Shown here: piece by piece, positions 17,244 to 25,377 of the stretch
Position numbering within the stretch: position 1 is the first letter of the stretch
Layout of the letters: each line of letters starts with the position of its first letter
Origin: Noviherbaspirillum malthae
Lineage (GTDB): Bacteria; Pseudomonadota; Gammaproteobacteria; Burkholderiales; Burkholderiaceae_D
DNA length: 64,000 nt
Assembly: GCF_015352985.1 (NCBI RefSeq)
Contig: NZ_JACYXF010000003.1
Span: forward strand, 305,468 to 369,467
Direction of reading: 5' to 3'
Translations under genes and position numbers: made by a program
The notes under the pieces: model-generated
What the model was told of the DNA's origin: nothing
Database searches by the model: none
Seen by the model: the letters and a program-made list of their open reading frames with translations, nothing else

Positions 17244-18083
17244 TCAAGCTCCGCTGACGAAGTGCACCAGGTCGCGGTTCAGCTCGTCCTTGTGCGTCAC
17301 GAACAGGCCATGCGAGCCGCCTTCGTAGACCTTGTATTGCACCGAGCGCAGCAGTTCGACGGTGCGGTTCGCGCTTGCCTCCGGCGGCACGACCTGGTCG
17401 GCATCGCCGTGAATGACCAGCGCGGGCACGGAAATGCCGGCGAAGTCGTTGCGGAAGTCGGTCTCCGCGAAGGCATGCACGCAGTCCAGCGTGGCTTTCA
17501 GTGAAGCCTGCAGCGTCAGGTGCTGCATCCAGTCCAGCGTGGCCTGCGATACCGGGTGCTTGAGCATGCCGACATTGAAGAACTGCTTGCCGAATGTCGC
17601 CAGGAAGTCGGGCCAATCCTTGTTCAGGCCTTCCAGCATCTGCTGAAAGACCGCAGCATCCACGCCCTCGGGGTTGTCGCCGGCCTTCATGAGATAGGGC
17701 GTGACCGAGCCCACGAACACGACCTTGGCGACGCGGGCACCGCCATGCCGCGCCATGTAGCGGGCGACTTCGCCACCGCCCATGGAGAAGCCGACCAGCG
17801 TCACGTCCTGCAGATCGAGGCCGTCGAGCAATCCCTTCAGGTCGTCTGCCAGGGTGTTGTAGTCATAGCCTTCCCAAGGCTTGGAGGAGTGGCCGAAGCC
17901 ACGCCTGTCGTAGGCAATGGCGCGGATGCCGTGCTTCGGCAATTCCGCGCTCTGGTATTGCCACATCGCATGGCTCGCAGGCCATCCGTGAATCAATACG
18001 ACAGGGCGTCCGGTTCCTACATCCTGGTAGGCAAGATGAACCGGTTCCCCGTTCGCGGAACGGCCGACTTCAATGGTTTGCAT
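17244..18083 (-). CDS. Alpha/beta hydrolase, non-haem haloperoxidase-like
   Basis: A 279-residue cytosolic hydrolase of the cofactor-free chloroperoxidase/esterase group. Visible features: oxyanion-hole HGWPASHAMW, the nucleophile elbow GFSMGGGEVAR (Ser), the acid in VIHGDADQVVPPEAS (Asp) and the His in YEGGSHGLFVTHK. The cap residues and the DRRGFGHSSKP motif are typical of this group. AAAGGA seven bases upstream supports the start MQTIEVGR; the frame is open further but the extension is Cys-rich. The physiological substrate is unknown. It converges on the MCP gene with 31 bases between stops. Confidence 0.87.
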   Translation of the reverse strand: MQTIEVGRSANGEPVHLAYQDVGTGRPVVLIHGWPASHAMWQYQSAELPKHGIRAIAYDRRGFGHSSKPWEGYDYNTLADDLKGLLDGLDLQDVTLVGFSMGGGEVARYMARHGGARVAKVVFVGSVTPYLMKAGDNPEGVDAAVFQQMLEGLNKDWPDFLATFGKQFFNVGMLKHPVSQATLDWMQHLTLQASLKATLDCVHAFAETDFRNDFAGISVPALVIHGDADQVVPPEASANRTVELLRSVQYKVYEGGSHGLFVTHKDELNRDLVHFVSGA

Positions 18084-18562
18084 GCTGCGTCCTTTCTTGT
18101 TTTGACATGGACAGATTTTGTATGCTGCCATACATAGATAAAGCTGCAACACAAAGGTTCTCTACGGCGGAAATGTCTTCTATTGGCATCGGGAAAGACA
18201 ACCGGTAATGAAGGCGCTCTCAGGCATTGCCTAGATAAGGAAATGGTGTCAAGCAGTGGAGCCCCGGCTGGCTATCGTTCCGGTGTCCAGGGGCTGGCGG
18301 TGCTCGCCGGTTACGGCTGAGCGGTGCGTCAATGCGTTGCGCCTGCAAACCAGGCGTCTTGTATGGCAAGAGGTGGAGGGAGCCTTGGGCGGGTAAATCA
18401 AAACAGTTTCACTTTCCTCGTACACGCCTGTGCACCGCAGCGGCTGCGCAATCCTCCGTTCCCCCATCTGTCTCGCCGCCGGAAGGCCTTGGACGCACAG
18501 CACAATCGTTTTTACAAGACATTACAAGCGCGCCGCCGCCGAATCTTGTCTTTCCTGCTCGT
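18084..18562. other. Intergenic region upstream of the Zorya-like operon
   Basis: About 480 bases with no supported coding sequence, repeat or RNA gene. Small overlapping frames on both strands lack ribosome binding sites. Confidence 0.4.
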
Positions 18563-18591
18563 TTGAGTTCCCCTTCCCTCCAAGCTATAAT
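18563..18591 (+). promoter_or_regulatory. Sigma-70 promoter of the Zorya-like operon
   Basis: -35 TTGAGT (18563-18568), a 17-base spacer and a consensus -10 TATAAT (18586-18591). Transcription would start near 18598, leaving a leader of about 120 bases before the first gene. This is one of the best-matching housekeeping promoters in the window, suggesting constitutive expression. Confidence 0.8.
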
Positions 18592-18716
18592 CGCCGGCTC
18601 TTGTATGCCGCGGAATGGCCGCCGAACGCAGCTTGGCTTCGCTGAAGCAGGACCGGAACGCGTGTTCATGCGGATGCGGCCCGGCTCAGCTTTTACGATT
18701 TTGATTGCACCTGCCT

Positions 18717-19502
18717 ATGACGCGCACGTCACCGCGTACGAATTTTCACAGTTCGGAACTCATTCGTTGTCTCTCTGACCTGAGCCTTGCGGAGGCGGCT
18801 GACCACGGGACTGCGTTCGCGGAAAAGCTCGGCCAGTGGATTCACTTCGCCGATGCGATCACGCTGTCGGCCGTGCACGGCGAGGCCATTGCGGGATCGC
18901 CAGGTCAGGCAAGGCCATCCTCCGGAGCCCATGGCGCCGCATGCGCCGCGGCCATTGCCGAATTCGACCGCATACAAGGCTTCCTGGTCAATTCGATCAC
19001 GAAGAGCTGCTCACCCGATCCGGCCAGTCCGGCGAAAAAGACTCACATCAGCCTGCCTCTGCCGGAGCCCGAGCCGCCGCAGAGCATTGCGGCGGCCTAT
19101 GCGCCGTACCGGCGCTTCTATGAAGCCCATCAGCGCGACATGGAGTCGAGCATCCAGCCGCTGCGGGTCAATCTGCGCAGCGCCGTTGCAAAGGCGTCAC
19201 CCAGGCTCAGGAAACTTGCCGAACTCGACGCAATGTTTGAGAAGATATTGCGCGAGCGCGAAACGAAGCTGCTGTCGAAGGTGCCGCTGCTTCTCAAGGC
19301 CCGTTTCGAGCAGTTGTTCAAGGAACATCAGCAAACGCTTGCCGATAACGGGCAGGCGGACGACCCCGCCGGCTGGATCCAGCCGGACGCCTGGCTGGCA
19401 CGCTTCTGCAGCGACATGCAGATGCTTCTGCTGGCCGAAATGGAGCTGCGCCTGCAGCCGGCGATGGGACTCATCGAAGCATTCAGACAAGATACGCAAT
19501 GA
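18717..19502 (+). CDS. DUF3348-family protein, first gene of a Zorya-like operon
   Basis: A 261-residue soluble protein that I match to the DUF3348 family by its position and by the pattern of its sequence (LIRCLSDLSLAEAADHGTAFAEKLGQWIHFADAITLSAVHG at the start; LRLQPAMGLIEAFRQ at the end). The central part is proline-rich (LPLPEPEPPQS), followed by long helices (AELDAMFEKILRERETKLLSKVPLLL). The ATG at 18717 is the first in frame after a stop at 18702; a TTG at 18705 is possible. There is no good Shine-Dalgarno sequence. Its stop overlaps the next start (ATGA, 19499-19502). From memory, DUF3348 proteins are the 'ZorF' component of type III Zorya anti-phage systems; the biochemical role is unknown. 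Confidence 0.75.
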   Translation: MTRTSPRTNFHSSELIRCLSDLSLAEAADHGTAFAEKLGQWIHFADAITLSAVHGEAIAGSPGQARPSSGAHGAACAAAIAEFDRIQGFLVNSITKSCSPDPASPAKKTHISLPLPEPEPPQSIAAAYAPYRRFYEAHQRDMESSIQPLRVNLRSAVAKASPRLRKLAELDAMFEKILRERETKLLSKVPLLLKARFEQLFKEHQQTLADNGQADDPAGWIQPDAWLARFCSDMQMLLLAEMELRLQPAMGLIEAFRQDTQ

Positions 19503-21667
19503 ATAGACATTTCTTTACGGCCGCCTTTGTGCTGGGCGCGCTTGGAATCATCTGGGTCGGTATCGGCTTTTTCCCTTCCAGTCTTCTGGCGCTGCTGATG
19601 ACGGCTGTCATCGGCGCGGTCTATGTGTACGGGGCGCTCGAACTGCATCGCTTCCGTCAGGCGACCATGGGCTTGTCAGCCGCGCTGGCGGCGATTCCCG
19701 ACCAGCTCGCCAGCCTCGATGACTGGCTGGCGAAGCTGCCTTCCTCGCTGCAGGGCGCCGTGCGACTGCGCGTCGAGGGCGAGCGCGTCGCCCTGCCCGG
19801 GCCGGCTCTCACACCTTACCTGGTCGGGCTGCTGGTCATGCTCGGGATGCTCGGCACCTTCCTCGGCATGGTCGTCACGCTCAAGGGCGCGGTCTTCGCG
19901 CTTCAGAAAACCACCGACCTGGAGGCAATCCGCTCCGCGCTGTCCGTGCCGGTGTCGGGACTGGGCCTGGCTTTCGGTACCTCGGTGGCCGGCGTTGCCG
20001 CCTCCGCGATGCTGGGCCTGATGTCGGCGCTCAGCCGGCGCGAAAGAATGCAGGCGGCGCAAGTGCTCGATACCCGCATCGCCACGGTACTGCGTCGTTT
20101 CTCGCTCGTGCATCAGCGCCAGGAAACCTTCAAGGCGCTTCAGCTGCAGTCGCAGGCATTGCCCCAGGTGGCCGACAAGCTGCAGGCGATGATGACGCAG
20201 ATGGAAGACATGAGCCGGCAGCTGAACCAGCGCCTGCTCGGCAACCAGGAAGACTTTCACCGCAATGTCGGCACCATCTATACCGAACTGGCCCGCTCCG
20301 TCGATCAATCCCTGCGCGAAGGCCTGAGCCGGAGCGCGCAGATCGCAGGCGACAGCATCAGGCCCGTGGTGGAAGCCGCGATGAACGGCATCGCGGATGA
20401 AGCCAAGGCCATGCATGAACGCATGGCCGGCACGGTGCAGACACAGCTCGACGGCCTTTCGGCACGCTTCAGCGATACCACTGCGACGGCGGCATCGGCC
20501 TGGACGGCGGCTGCGAAGAGTCAGGAGCAGGCGAGCGCCACGATGGTCGCGGAAGTGGGGCGTACCTTGCATGCCTTCAGCGAAAACTTCGAGCAGCGTT
20601 CGAATGCTCTCGTCACCACCATCGGCGATGCTTATGCCGGCCTGCAAAGCGATCATGCCCAGCGCGACGCGCAGCGGCAGGCGGCATGGACACAGTCGCT
20701 GGAAGCCATGGCGGCGGCGCTTGCCGGCGAGCTGCGCCAGACCGGCGCGGACACCCTTGCCCAGCAGCAGAAGGTGTGCGACATCCTGTCGCAAACCGCG
20801 CAGGAGATCGCCGGCCGGATGCAGGCGAGCGCAACCGGCACGCTGGCCGAAACGACGCGCCTGCTCACCGGCGCCGAGGAACTGGTGCGCTCCCGCATCG
20901 CTTCCGAGGCGCAATGGATGGATCAGCACCGTGAACGCATGGAGGATCTGGCCGCCATGCTGCGTACCGAACTCGGCACGCTCAGGAACGAAGAAGCTGC
21001 CCGCGCCGATGCGGCGGTGGAGCGCCTGGGGCAGCTGCAGGCCGCGCTCGCCACGCATCTGACGACACTGGGCACCGCGCTGGAAGCACCGATCGCGCGT
21101 CTCATCGAGACCGCCTCGGAAGCGCCGCGTGCCGCAGCGGATGTTATCGCCCAGCTGCGCGAGCAGGTTTCCGCCGGCGTCGTCCGCGACAACGAACTGC
21201 TCGAAGAGCGCAGCCGCATCATGGAAACCCTGAATTCACTGCTCGAGTCAATCAACCATGCGTCTCTGGAGCAGCGCGGCGTGATCGATGCGCTCGTGGC
21301 GTCGTCCACTGCCACGCTGACTGCGGCGGCCGGCTCTTTCTCGGAAAACGTGGCTGCGGAAACCGCCAAGCTCGCCGATATCTCCGCCCATGTCACCAGC
21401 AGCGCGGTCGACGTATCGAGCCTGAGCGAAGCCTTCGGCTTTGCCGTGAGCTCCTTCAACGACGCCAACGAAAAACTGATCGCCAGCCTGCAGCGCATCG
21501 AAGGCGCGATGGACAAGTCCATGGCGAGAAGCGATGAGCAGCTTGCCTACTACGTTGCCCAGGCACGCGAAATCATCGACCTCAGCATGACGTCGCAGAA
21601 AGACATCTTCGATGAGCTGCGCCAGCTGCCCGGCAGGCAGGCGGCACCGGCGGAAGAGGTCCGGTAA
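19499..21667 (+). CDS. zorA: ZorA/MotA-like proton-channel subunit with long coiled-coil tail (DUF802)
   Basis: A 722-residue inner-membrane protein. Four hydrophobic helices lie at about residues 6-24, 26-47, 107-130 and 150-176, spaced as in MotA/ExbB/TolQ. TM3 carries the family-like motif GMLGTFLGMVVTLKG and TM4 LGLAFGTSVAGVAASAMLGL. Residues about 190-720 form a very long Ala/Gln/Glu/Thr-rich helical tail, as in ZorA, and match DUF802-type repeats (LxxELxxTxAxxLAxQ). It would assemble as a pentamer around the MotB-like partner encoded next (TAATG one-base overlap at 21667). No MotA flagellar cytoplasmic loop or flagellar genes are nearby, so a stator for swimming is unlikely. Confidence 0.8.
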   Translation: MNRHFFTAAFVLGALGIIWVGIGFFPSSLLALLMTAVIGAVYVYGALELHRFRQATMGLSAALAAIPDQLASLDDWLAKLPSSLQGAVRLRVEGERVALPGPALTPYLVGLLVMLGMLGTFLGMVVTLKGAVFALQKTTDLEAIRSALSVPVSGLGLAFGTSVAGVAASAMLGLMSALSRRERMQAAQVLDTRIATVLRRFSLVHQRQETFKALQLQSQALPQVADKLQAMMTQMEDMSRQLNQRLLGNQEDFHRNVGTIYTELARSVDQSLREGLSRSAQIAGDSIRPVVEAAMNGIADEAKAMHERMAGTVQTQLDGLSARFSDTTATAASAWTAAAKSQEQASATMVAEVGRTLHAFSENFEQRSNALVTTIGDAYAGLQSDHAQRDAQRQAAWTQSLEAMAAALAGELRQTGADTLAQQQKVCDILSQTAQEIAGRMQASATGTLAETTRLLTGAEELVRSRIASEAQWMDQHRERMEDLAAMLRTELGTLRNEEAARADAAVERLGQLQAALATHLTTLGTALEAPIARLIETASEAPRAAADVIAQLREQVSAGVVRDNELLEERSRIMETLNSLLESINHASLEQRGVIDALVASSTATLTAAAGSFSENVAAETAKLADISAHVTSSAVDVSSLSEAFGFAVSSFNDANEKLIASLQRIEGAMDKSMARSDEQLAYYVAQAREIIDLSMTSQKDIFDELRQLPGRQAAPAEEVR

Positions 21668-22293
21668 TGGAGGAGAGCGACGCAAGCGTGGATCACGGCG
21701 CGCCGGTCTGGGCCGCTTTCGGCGACCTGATGGCCAGCCTCCTTGGTGCCTTCGTGCTGGTGCTGGTCGGCGTGGTGGCGGTCCAGATGGAACTGACCTC
21801 GCATCTGCAGGACGAGGTGAAGAAGCGCCAGGTCGAAGAACAGCGCCGCATGAGCCTGGAAAAGGCCCTGGCGATTCCGCTCGCCTCCGGGCGCATTACC
21901 TTGAACAACGGCCGCATCGGCATCAGCGGGCAGGTCTTGTTCGAAGTGAATTCCGACCAGCTGCAGCCCGAAGGCAGGCAGCTGCTGACCAGCCTGGTTA
22001 CGCCGCTGAAGGCGTATCTGGGCGCGCGCAACGAGATGCTGATGGTCAGCGGATTCACCGACGACAAGTCCATCCGCAGCGGCCGCTTTGCCGACAACTG
22101 GGAACTGTCGGCGCAGCGCGCACTGACCGTTACGCGTACCCTGATCGATGAAGGCATGCCGTCATCCATGGTGTTTGCGGCGGCGTTCGGCGCCGAGCAG
22201 CCGGTAGTTCCGAATACCGATGCCGCCGCGCGTGCGCAGAACCGGCGGGTGGAAATGGCGCCGGTGCCGAAAACCGCCAATGCCGGCAAATGA
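21667..22293 (+). CDS. zorB: ZorB/MotB-like OmpA-domain protein
   Basis: A 208-residue single-pass membrane protein. The N-terminal transmembrane helix AFGDLMASLLGAFVLVLVGVVAVQ carries the Asp (residue about 20) expected to conduct ions in MotB/ZorB. A linker helix rich in Glu/Lys/Arg follows. The OmpA peptidoglycan-binding domain (about 85-200) shows the features MLMVSGFTDD, NWELSAQRALTVTRTLIDEG and AQNRRVEM. It pairs with the MotA-like protein to form an ion-driven stator anchored to the cell wall. Its stop overlaps the next gene start (ATGATG, 22290-22295). Confidence 0.85.
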   Translation: MEESDASVDHGAPVWAAFGDLMASLLGAFVLVLVGVVAVQMELTSHLQDEVKKRQVEEQRRMSLEKALAIPLASGRITLNNGRIGISGQVLFEVNSDQLQPEGRQLLTSLVTPLKAYLGARNEMLMVSGFTDDKSIRSGRFADNWELSAQRALTVTRTLIDEGMPSSMVFAAAFGAEQPVVPNTDAAARAQNRRVEMAPVPKTANAGK

Positions 22294-23036
22294 TGGTGCC
22301 AGATCCTAGGCAAGCTGCCGCCGCGCCGGAGGCATTCCCTGATGTAAGTGCTGCTGTCGCTGCATTGCGCGCGGCCGGTGCGGACCGCTTCGATCCTGTC
22401 CAGTTTCGCTATATTGATGCGCTGGCCGAGCGCGCGTCGCTGCATCAGGGAAGCATCAAGCGCTTGCTCGATGCCAAACTGGCGCAGGCTGTGGCGGCGC
22501 TCCAGGAGCGCTTCTTCGCAGCACAGTCCGACGCCCAGGAAATCCTTGATCGCAGCGCGCAGCATTTTCCGTATGCGGCCAGGGAACTGCAGCGGCTCTA
22601 CGGCGCCGGCGAGTTCAAGGCCTTGCGCAGCTTTGCCGCCGGCCTGAGCCCGTCAGCGCAACGAACATTGTCTCCTCTCGGTGCGCTGCTTCGACAGCTT
22701 GAGCAGCATGTGCCGGAACCGTCCGGCTCGCCGCTCATGCGCAGTCCCGGCGCACGTCGCGAGCTGAAAACCATACGCACGTTCAAACAGACCCTGTCGA
22801 AGCTGAGCGTGCACAAGCAGGTCGCGCAGGCGCTCGAGCAGGCGCCGAAAAATGCCGGGCCGATCAACTCCCACATGCTGGTGCTGCGCTCGCTGGCCTT
22901 GATGCGCGATATCTCGCCCGATTATCTCAACCGCTTCATTACCTATGCGGATGCGCTGCTATGCCTGGAGCAGAGCGAGAAGGAGAAGCCGGGCGCTCCG
23001 AAGAAGACGCAGGGAGCAAAGTCGGCGAAGAAGTAG
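22290..23036 (+). CDS. DUF2894-family protein, last gene of the Zorya-like operon
   Basis: A 248-residue soluble, helix-rich protein that I assign to DUF2894 from its pattern (RFDPVQFRYIDALAERASLHQGSIKRLLDAKLAQAVAAL at the start; the SPLGALLRQLEQH and LVLRSLALMRDISPDYLNRFITYADALLCLEQ segments later). The C-terminus is a Lys-rich tail (KEKPGAPKKTQGAKSAKK), suggesting nucleic-acid or membrane contact. It overlaps zorB by four bases. From memory this family is the 'ZorG' component of type III Zorya; function not established. Its last 98 bases overlap the convergent methyltransferase-like gene. Confidence 0.75.
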   Translation: MMVPDPRQAAAAPEAFPDVSAAVAALRAAGADRFDPVQFRYIDALAERASLHQGSIKRLLDAKLAQAVAALQERFFAAQSDAQEILDRSAQHFPYAARELQRLYGAGEFKALRSFAAGLSPSAQRTLSPLGALLRQLEQHVPEPSGSPLMRSPGARRELKTIRTFKQTLSKLSVHKQVAQALEQAPKNAGPINSHMLVLRSLALMRDISPDYLNRFITYADALLCLEQSEKEKPGAPKKTQGAKSAKK

Positions 23037-23682
23037 TTCTTCCCATCGGAAGCGGCCAGAAGAACGGAACGCGCCGGTCGACATATTGCCGATACAGTTC
23101 GCCGTAGGCATCCCGAAGGCGCATCTCTTCATGCTTCGAGCCGAGAATGAGGTACAGCGAGCCCACCACGTTGAATGCCAGCCGCCGCGCGGTCATGTGC
23201 GGCGTCAGCCAGAAGATGGGAATGCCTGCGAAATTCAGGGGATGCCGGCTGTGCAGGTAGGGGCCGCCGATACCCAGCCTGCCATCCGGCTTCAGTTCCG
23301 GTCCCTGCGCAGCAGGACCTGGAGGCATCGGCAAGCCGCGCCGCCATGCCTGCAGGCTGGCATAGCCCGACCACTGCGCAACGCCGGCTTCCTTCAGGCC
23401 GATCAGCAGATAGGCTATGCCAGCGGCCTGGCCGGTTCGCAGCAGGAGCGCACCGAAGCCCTCGATGCGATACAGCGTCGTAGTCGGCAGGCGGGCTCCA
23501 TAGGCCAGCAGCGCACCGAAGCCGGCCAGCGACTGAACGACAAAAAACACCCGATAGACGGCATCGCGTCTTTCTTCGCCAAGCCATCGTGCGGCAAGCA
23601 GCTTTGCGCCGCGCGTGGCAAGCGCGCTGTGCACGGCGGCGAAGGTGATTGTGGCAAGGCTGATTTTGACGGCAGTGCGCAT
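22939..23682 (-). CDS. Isoprenylcysteine methyltransferase-like / NnrU-like membrane protein
   Basis: A 247-residue membrane protein. Hydrophobic segments lie near residues 5-22, 43-62, 80-97 and 155-195. Family motifs are GGPYLHSRHPLNFAGIPIFW (the R-H-P-x-N/Y-x-G motif of the ICMT/PEMT fold) and the downstream E-E-x-x-L (HEEMRLRDAYGELYRQYVDR), where AdoMet-binding residues occur. The core domain ends near FFWPLPMG; the last 35 residues are Ser/Pro-rich and are read antisense to the end of the DUF2894 gene, so they may be an artefact of a lost stop. The substrate is unknown. Confidence 0.7.
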   Translation of the reverse strand: MRTAVKISLATITFAAVHSALATRGAKLLAARWLGEERRDAVYRVFFVVQSLAGFGALLAYGARLPTTTLYRIEGFGALLLRTGQAAGIAYLLIGLKEAGVAQWSGYASLQAWRRGLPMPPGPAAQGPELKPDGRLGIGGPYLHSRHPLNFAGIPIFWLTPHMTARRLAFNVVGSLYLILGSKHEEMRLRDAYGELYRQYVDRRVPFFWPLPMGRTTSSPTLLPASSSERPASPSRSAPGIAAHPHR

Positions 23683-23699
23683 GCTGGGCCCGGTCGCGT

Positions 23700-24587
23700 T
23701 CAGGCCGGCATGGTGCCGCGCCGGGATTCGCTCAGGAATTTGAGCAGCAGCCGGTTGACTTCGGCAGGCGCTTCGTTCGGCGCCCAGTGGCCGGCATCGC
23801 GCAGGAGCTGGATGCGAATGCGCGGCGCGAAGCGCTCCAGGCCTTCCAGCAGGAAGGAGCCCAGCGACGGATCCTTTTCACCCCAGATCACCAGCGCCGG
23901 CGCCTCGGTCCGCGCACATCGGGCAAGCGCCATCGCCCCCGGGCGTGCATTGATCCGGTAATAATCCAGTGCCGCTTTCAAGGCACCAGGCTGCGACAGC
24001 GTCTGCACGAAGTCGTCGATCTCGTCGTCGTCGAACGCCGGCTTGCGGTAGGGCACGCTTTTGAACATCTGCCGTACGGCGAGAAAGCGCCGCGCCGACA
24101 GCAGGCGTTCCGGCAGCAAGGGCAGCTGGAAGAAGGCAGCATACAGGCTGCGCACCGCCTGCGACGTGCGCCAGGCCTTTTCCGCATAGACCTGCATGTG
24201 CGGCGCATTCAGGATGATCAGCCGGTCGAGCAGTTCGGGATAGGCGCCGGCGAAGGTCCAGGCAATGATGCCGCCCCAGTCATGGCCCGCCACCACGGCG
24301 CGCGGATAGCCGGTGGCCTTGACGATGAAAGCCACATCCCTGACCAGATGGCGCAGGTGGTACGCTTCGCGGGCGGCGGGAACGTCGGAAGGCGGATAGC
24401 CGCGCAGGTTCGGCGCCCAGACCGAAAAGCCGGCCGCGGCCAGCGGTTCGATCTGGAACCGCCAGACATGGCAGTTCTCCGGAAAGCCGTGCAGGAGAAT
24501 GATCGGCGGACCGTCTCCGCTCACTTCCACATGCAGGACGACGCCGTCGGCCTGTATGCGTTCATGGCGGGTTGCGGTCGGCGTCAC
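23700..24587 (-). CDS. Alpha/beta hydrolase, epoxide-hydrolase/dehalogenase type
   Basis: A 295-residue hydrolase whose nucleophile is Asp rather than Ser (VVAGHDWGGIIAWTF), the mark of soluble epoxide hydrolases and haloalkane/fluoroacetate dehalogenases. Other features are the oxyanion motif HGFPENCHVW, NLRGYPPSD, a cap domain (about 135-215), a candidate acid in VIWGEKDPSLG and the final His in LRDAGHWAPNEAP. The cap carries a Tyr (VPYRKPAF; ALDYYRIN) that could activate an epoxide. It lies 17 bases upstream of the methyltransferase-like gene on the same strand and may be co-transcribed with it. Confidence 0.87.
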   Translation of the reverse strand: MTPTATRHERIQADGVVLHVEVSGDGPPIILLHGFPENCHVWRFQIEPLAAAGFSVWAPNLRGYPPSDVPAAREAYHLRHLVRDVAFIVKATGYPRAVVAGHDWGGIIAWTFAGAYPELLDRLIILNAPHMQVYAEKAWRTSQAVRSLYAAFFQLPLLPERLLSARRFLAVRQMFKSVPYRKPAFDDDEIDDFVQTLSQPGALKAALDYYRINARPGAMALARCARTEAPALVIWGEKDPSLGSFLLEGLERFAPRIRIQLLRDAGHWAPNEAPAEVNRLLLKFLSESRRGTMPA

Positions 24588-24656
24588 GAGGCTTTCCCTT
24601 CAGGAACCGATGCGCAAAAACTCCGGCAGGACCGGAAGCGCGGAGCATGCGCCGCC

Positions 24657-24815
24657 TCATACCTCGACTTCCGCCTTGGCATATTGCGGATCGCTTTCCT
24701 TCAATGCGCCGCGCAGTTCCTCGGCCATGTTCTCCAGTTCCGCAATCAGGGCGGCGACCTGCAGCCCGATGAACAGCCGCAGGTAAATCATGCGTTTGCG
24801 CTTTCTCATTTTCAT
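24657..24815 (-). CDS. Small hypothetical protein (52 aa)
   Basis: A short gene with an excellent ribosome site: AGGAGG eight bases before the ATG at 24815. The protein starts with a basic run (MKMRKRKRMIYLRLF), has a short hydrophobic patch (IGLQVAALIAEL) and then an acidic amphipathic helix (ENMAEELRGALKESDPQYAKAEVEV). It could associate with the inner membrane through the basic/hydrophobic N-terminus. No family is recognised. The open frame extends upstream, but only this start has a site. Confidence 0.6.
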   Translation of the reverse strand: MKMRKRKRMIYLRLFIGLQVAALIAELENMAEELRGALKESDPQYAKAEVEV

Positions 24816-24923
24816 GTCGGCATCCTCCTGATAGTCATTGCACTCGCGCAGCGTTTCACGGCGGACTCGGCTGCCGGGCGTCAATCCTATGAGTAGGCAA
24901 CCGGAAGGCAAACGAGTTCCGCA

Positions 24924-25355
24924 TCAGGACTGCCGCTCCACCTCGAAGCGGCCCTCCAGCGCGCTGACCAGATAAAGCTCGTCGAAGCCTTCTTCCGGCA
25001 CCGGCCGCTGCAGGCGCTTGAGCGTGCCGAACAATCCCGCAAGCGGAACGGCATGTCTGGGCTCCCGCTGTGCATTGCGTGCTGCGGAGGCGGCGGGATC
25101 GGGCTCGAAGAAGTAGCCGATCACGCGAAATCGGGCTTTCCTTGCCGCATCGATATAGCGCATCCTGTCTTCCCGCGACGGATTGGTGTTGTCGACGACG
25201 AAGCGCTGCTGCGTGGACAGGCAGGCTTGCATGAACAGATTTTCCCGATGCCGGGTCTTCAGCAGGTCCAGGCTGATGCGTACATGCGTATCGAAAAAAT
25301 GCTGCCGGTAGAACGTGCTCTTGCCGCTGGCCTGTATGCCGATGAACAGGAGCAT
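24924..25355 (-). CDS. P-loop polynucleotide-kinase-like ATPase
   Basis: A 143-residue AAA-type P-loop protein. The Walker A motif is GIQASGKSTF at residues about 5-14. The region VVDNTNPSREDRMRYIDAARKARFRVIGYFFEPDP is typical of the kinase domain of T4 Pnk/PNKP-like proteins, including the D-N-T-N motif and lid arginines. The start MLLFIGIQ places the P-loop directly at the N-terminus, as usual for this group; the in-frame extension upstream overlaps the regulator gene. Phosphate acceptor unknown. It is 22 bases downstream of the Crp/Fnr regulator gene and could be co-transcribed. Confidence 0.8.
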   Translation of the reverse strand: MLLFIGIQASGKSTFYRQHFFDTHVRISLDLLKTRHRENLFMQACLSTQQRFVVDNTNPSREDRMRYIDAARKARFRVIGYFFEPDPAASAARNAQREPRHAVPLAGLFGTLKRLQRPVPEEGFDELYLVSALEGRFEVERQS

Positions 25356-25377
25356 TTCCACGGCTGCGGTGCCGGTG

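Noticed and set aside
19499..22293. Flagellar stator (motA/motB) reading of the MotA/MotB-like pair
   Set aside because: The MotA-like protein has a 530-residue tail, lacks the flagellar cytoplasmic loop, and is flanked by DUF3348 and DUF2894 genes, not chemotaxis or flagellar genes.
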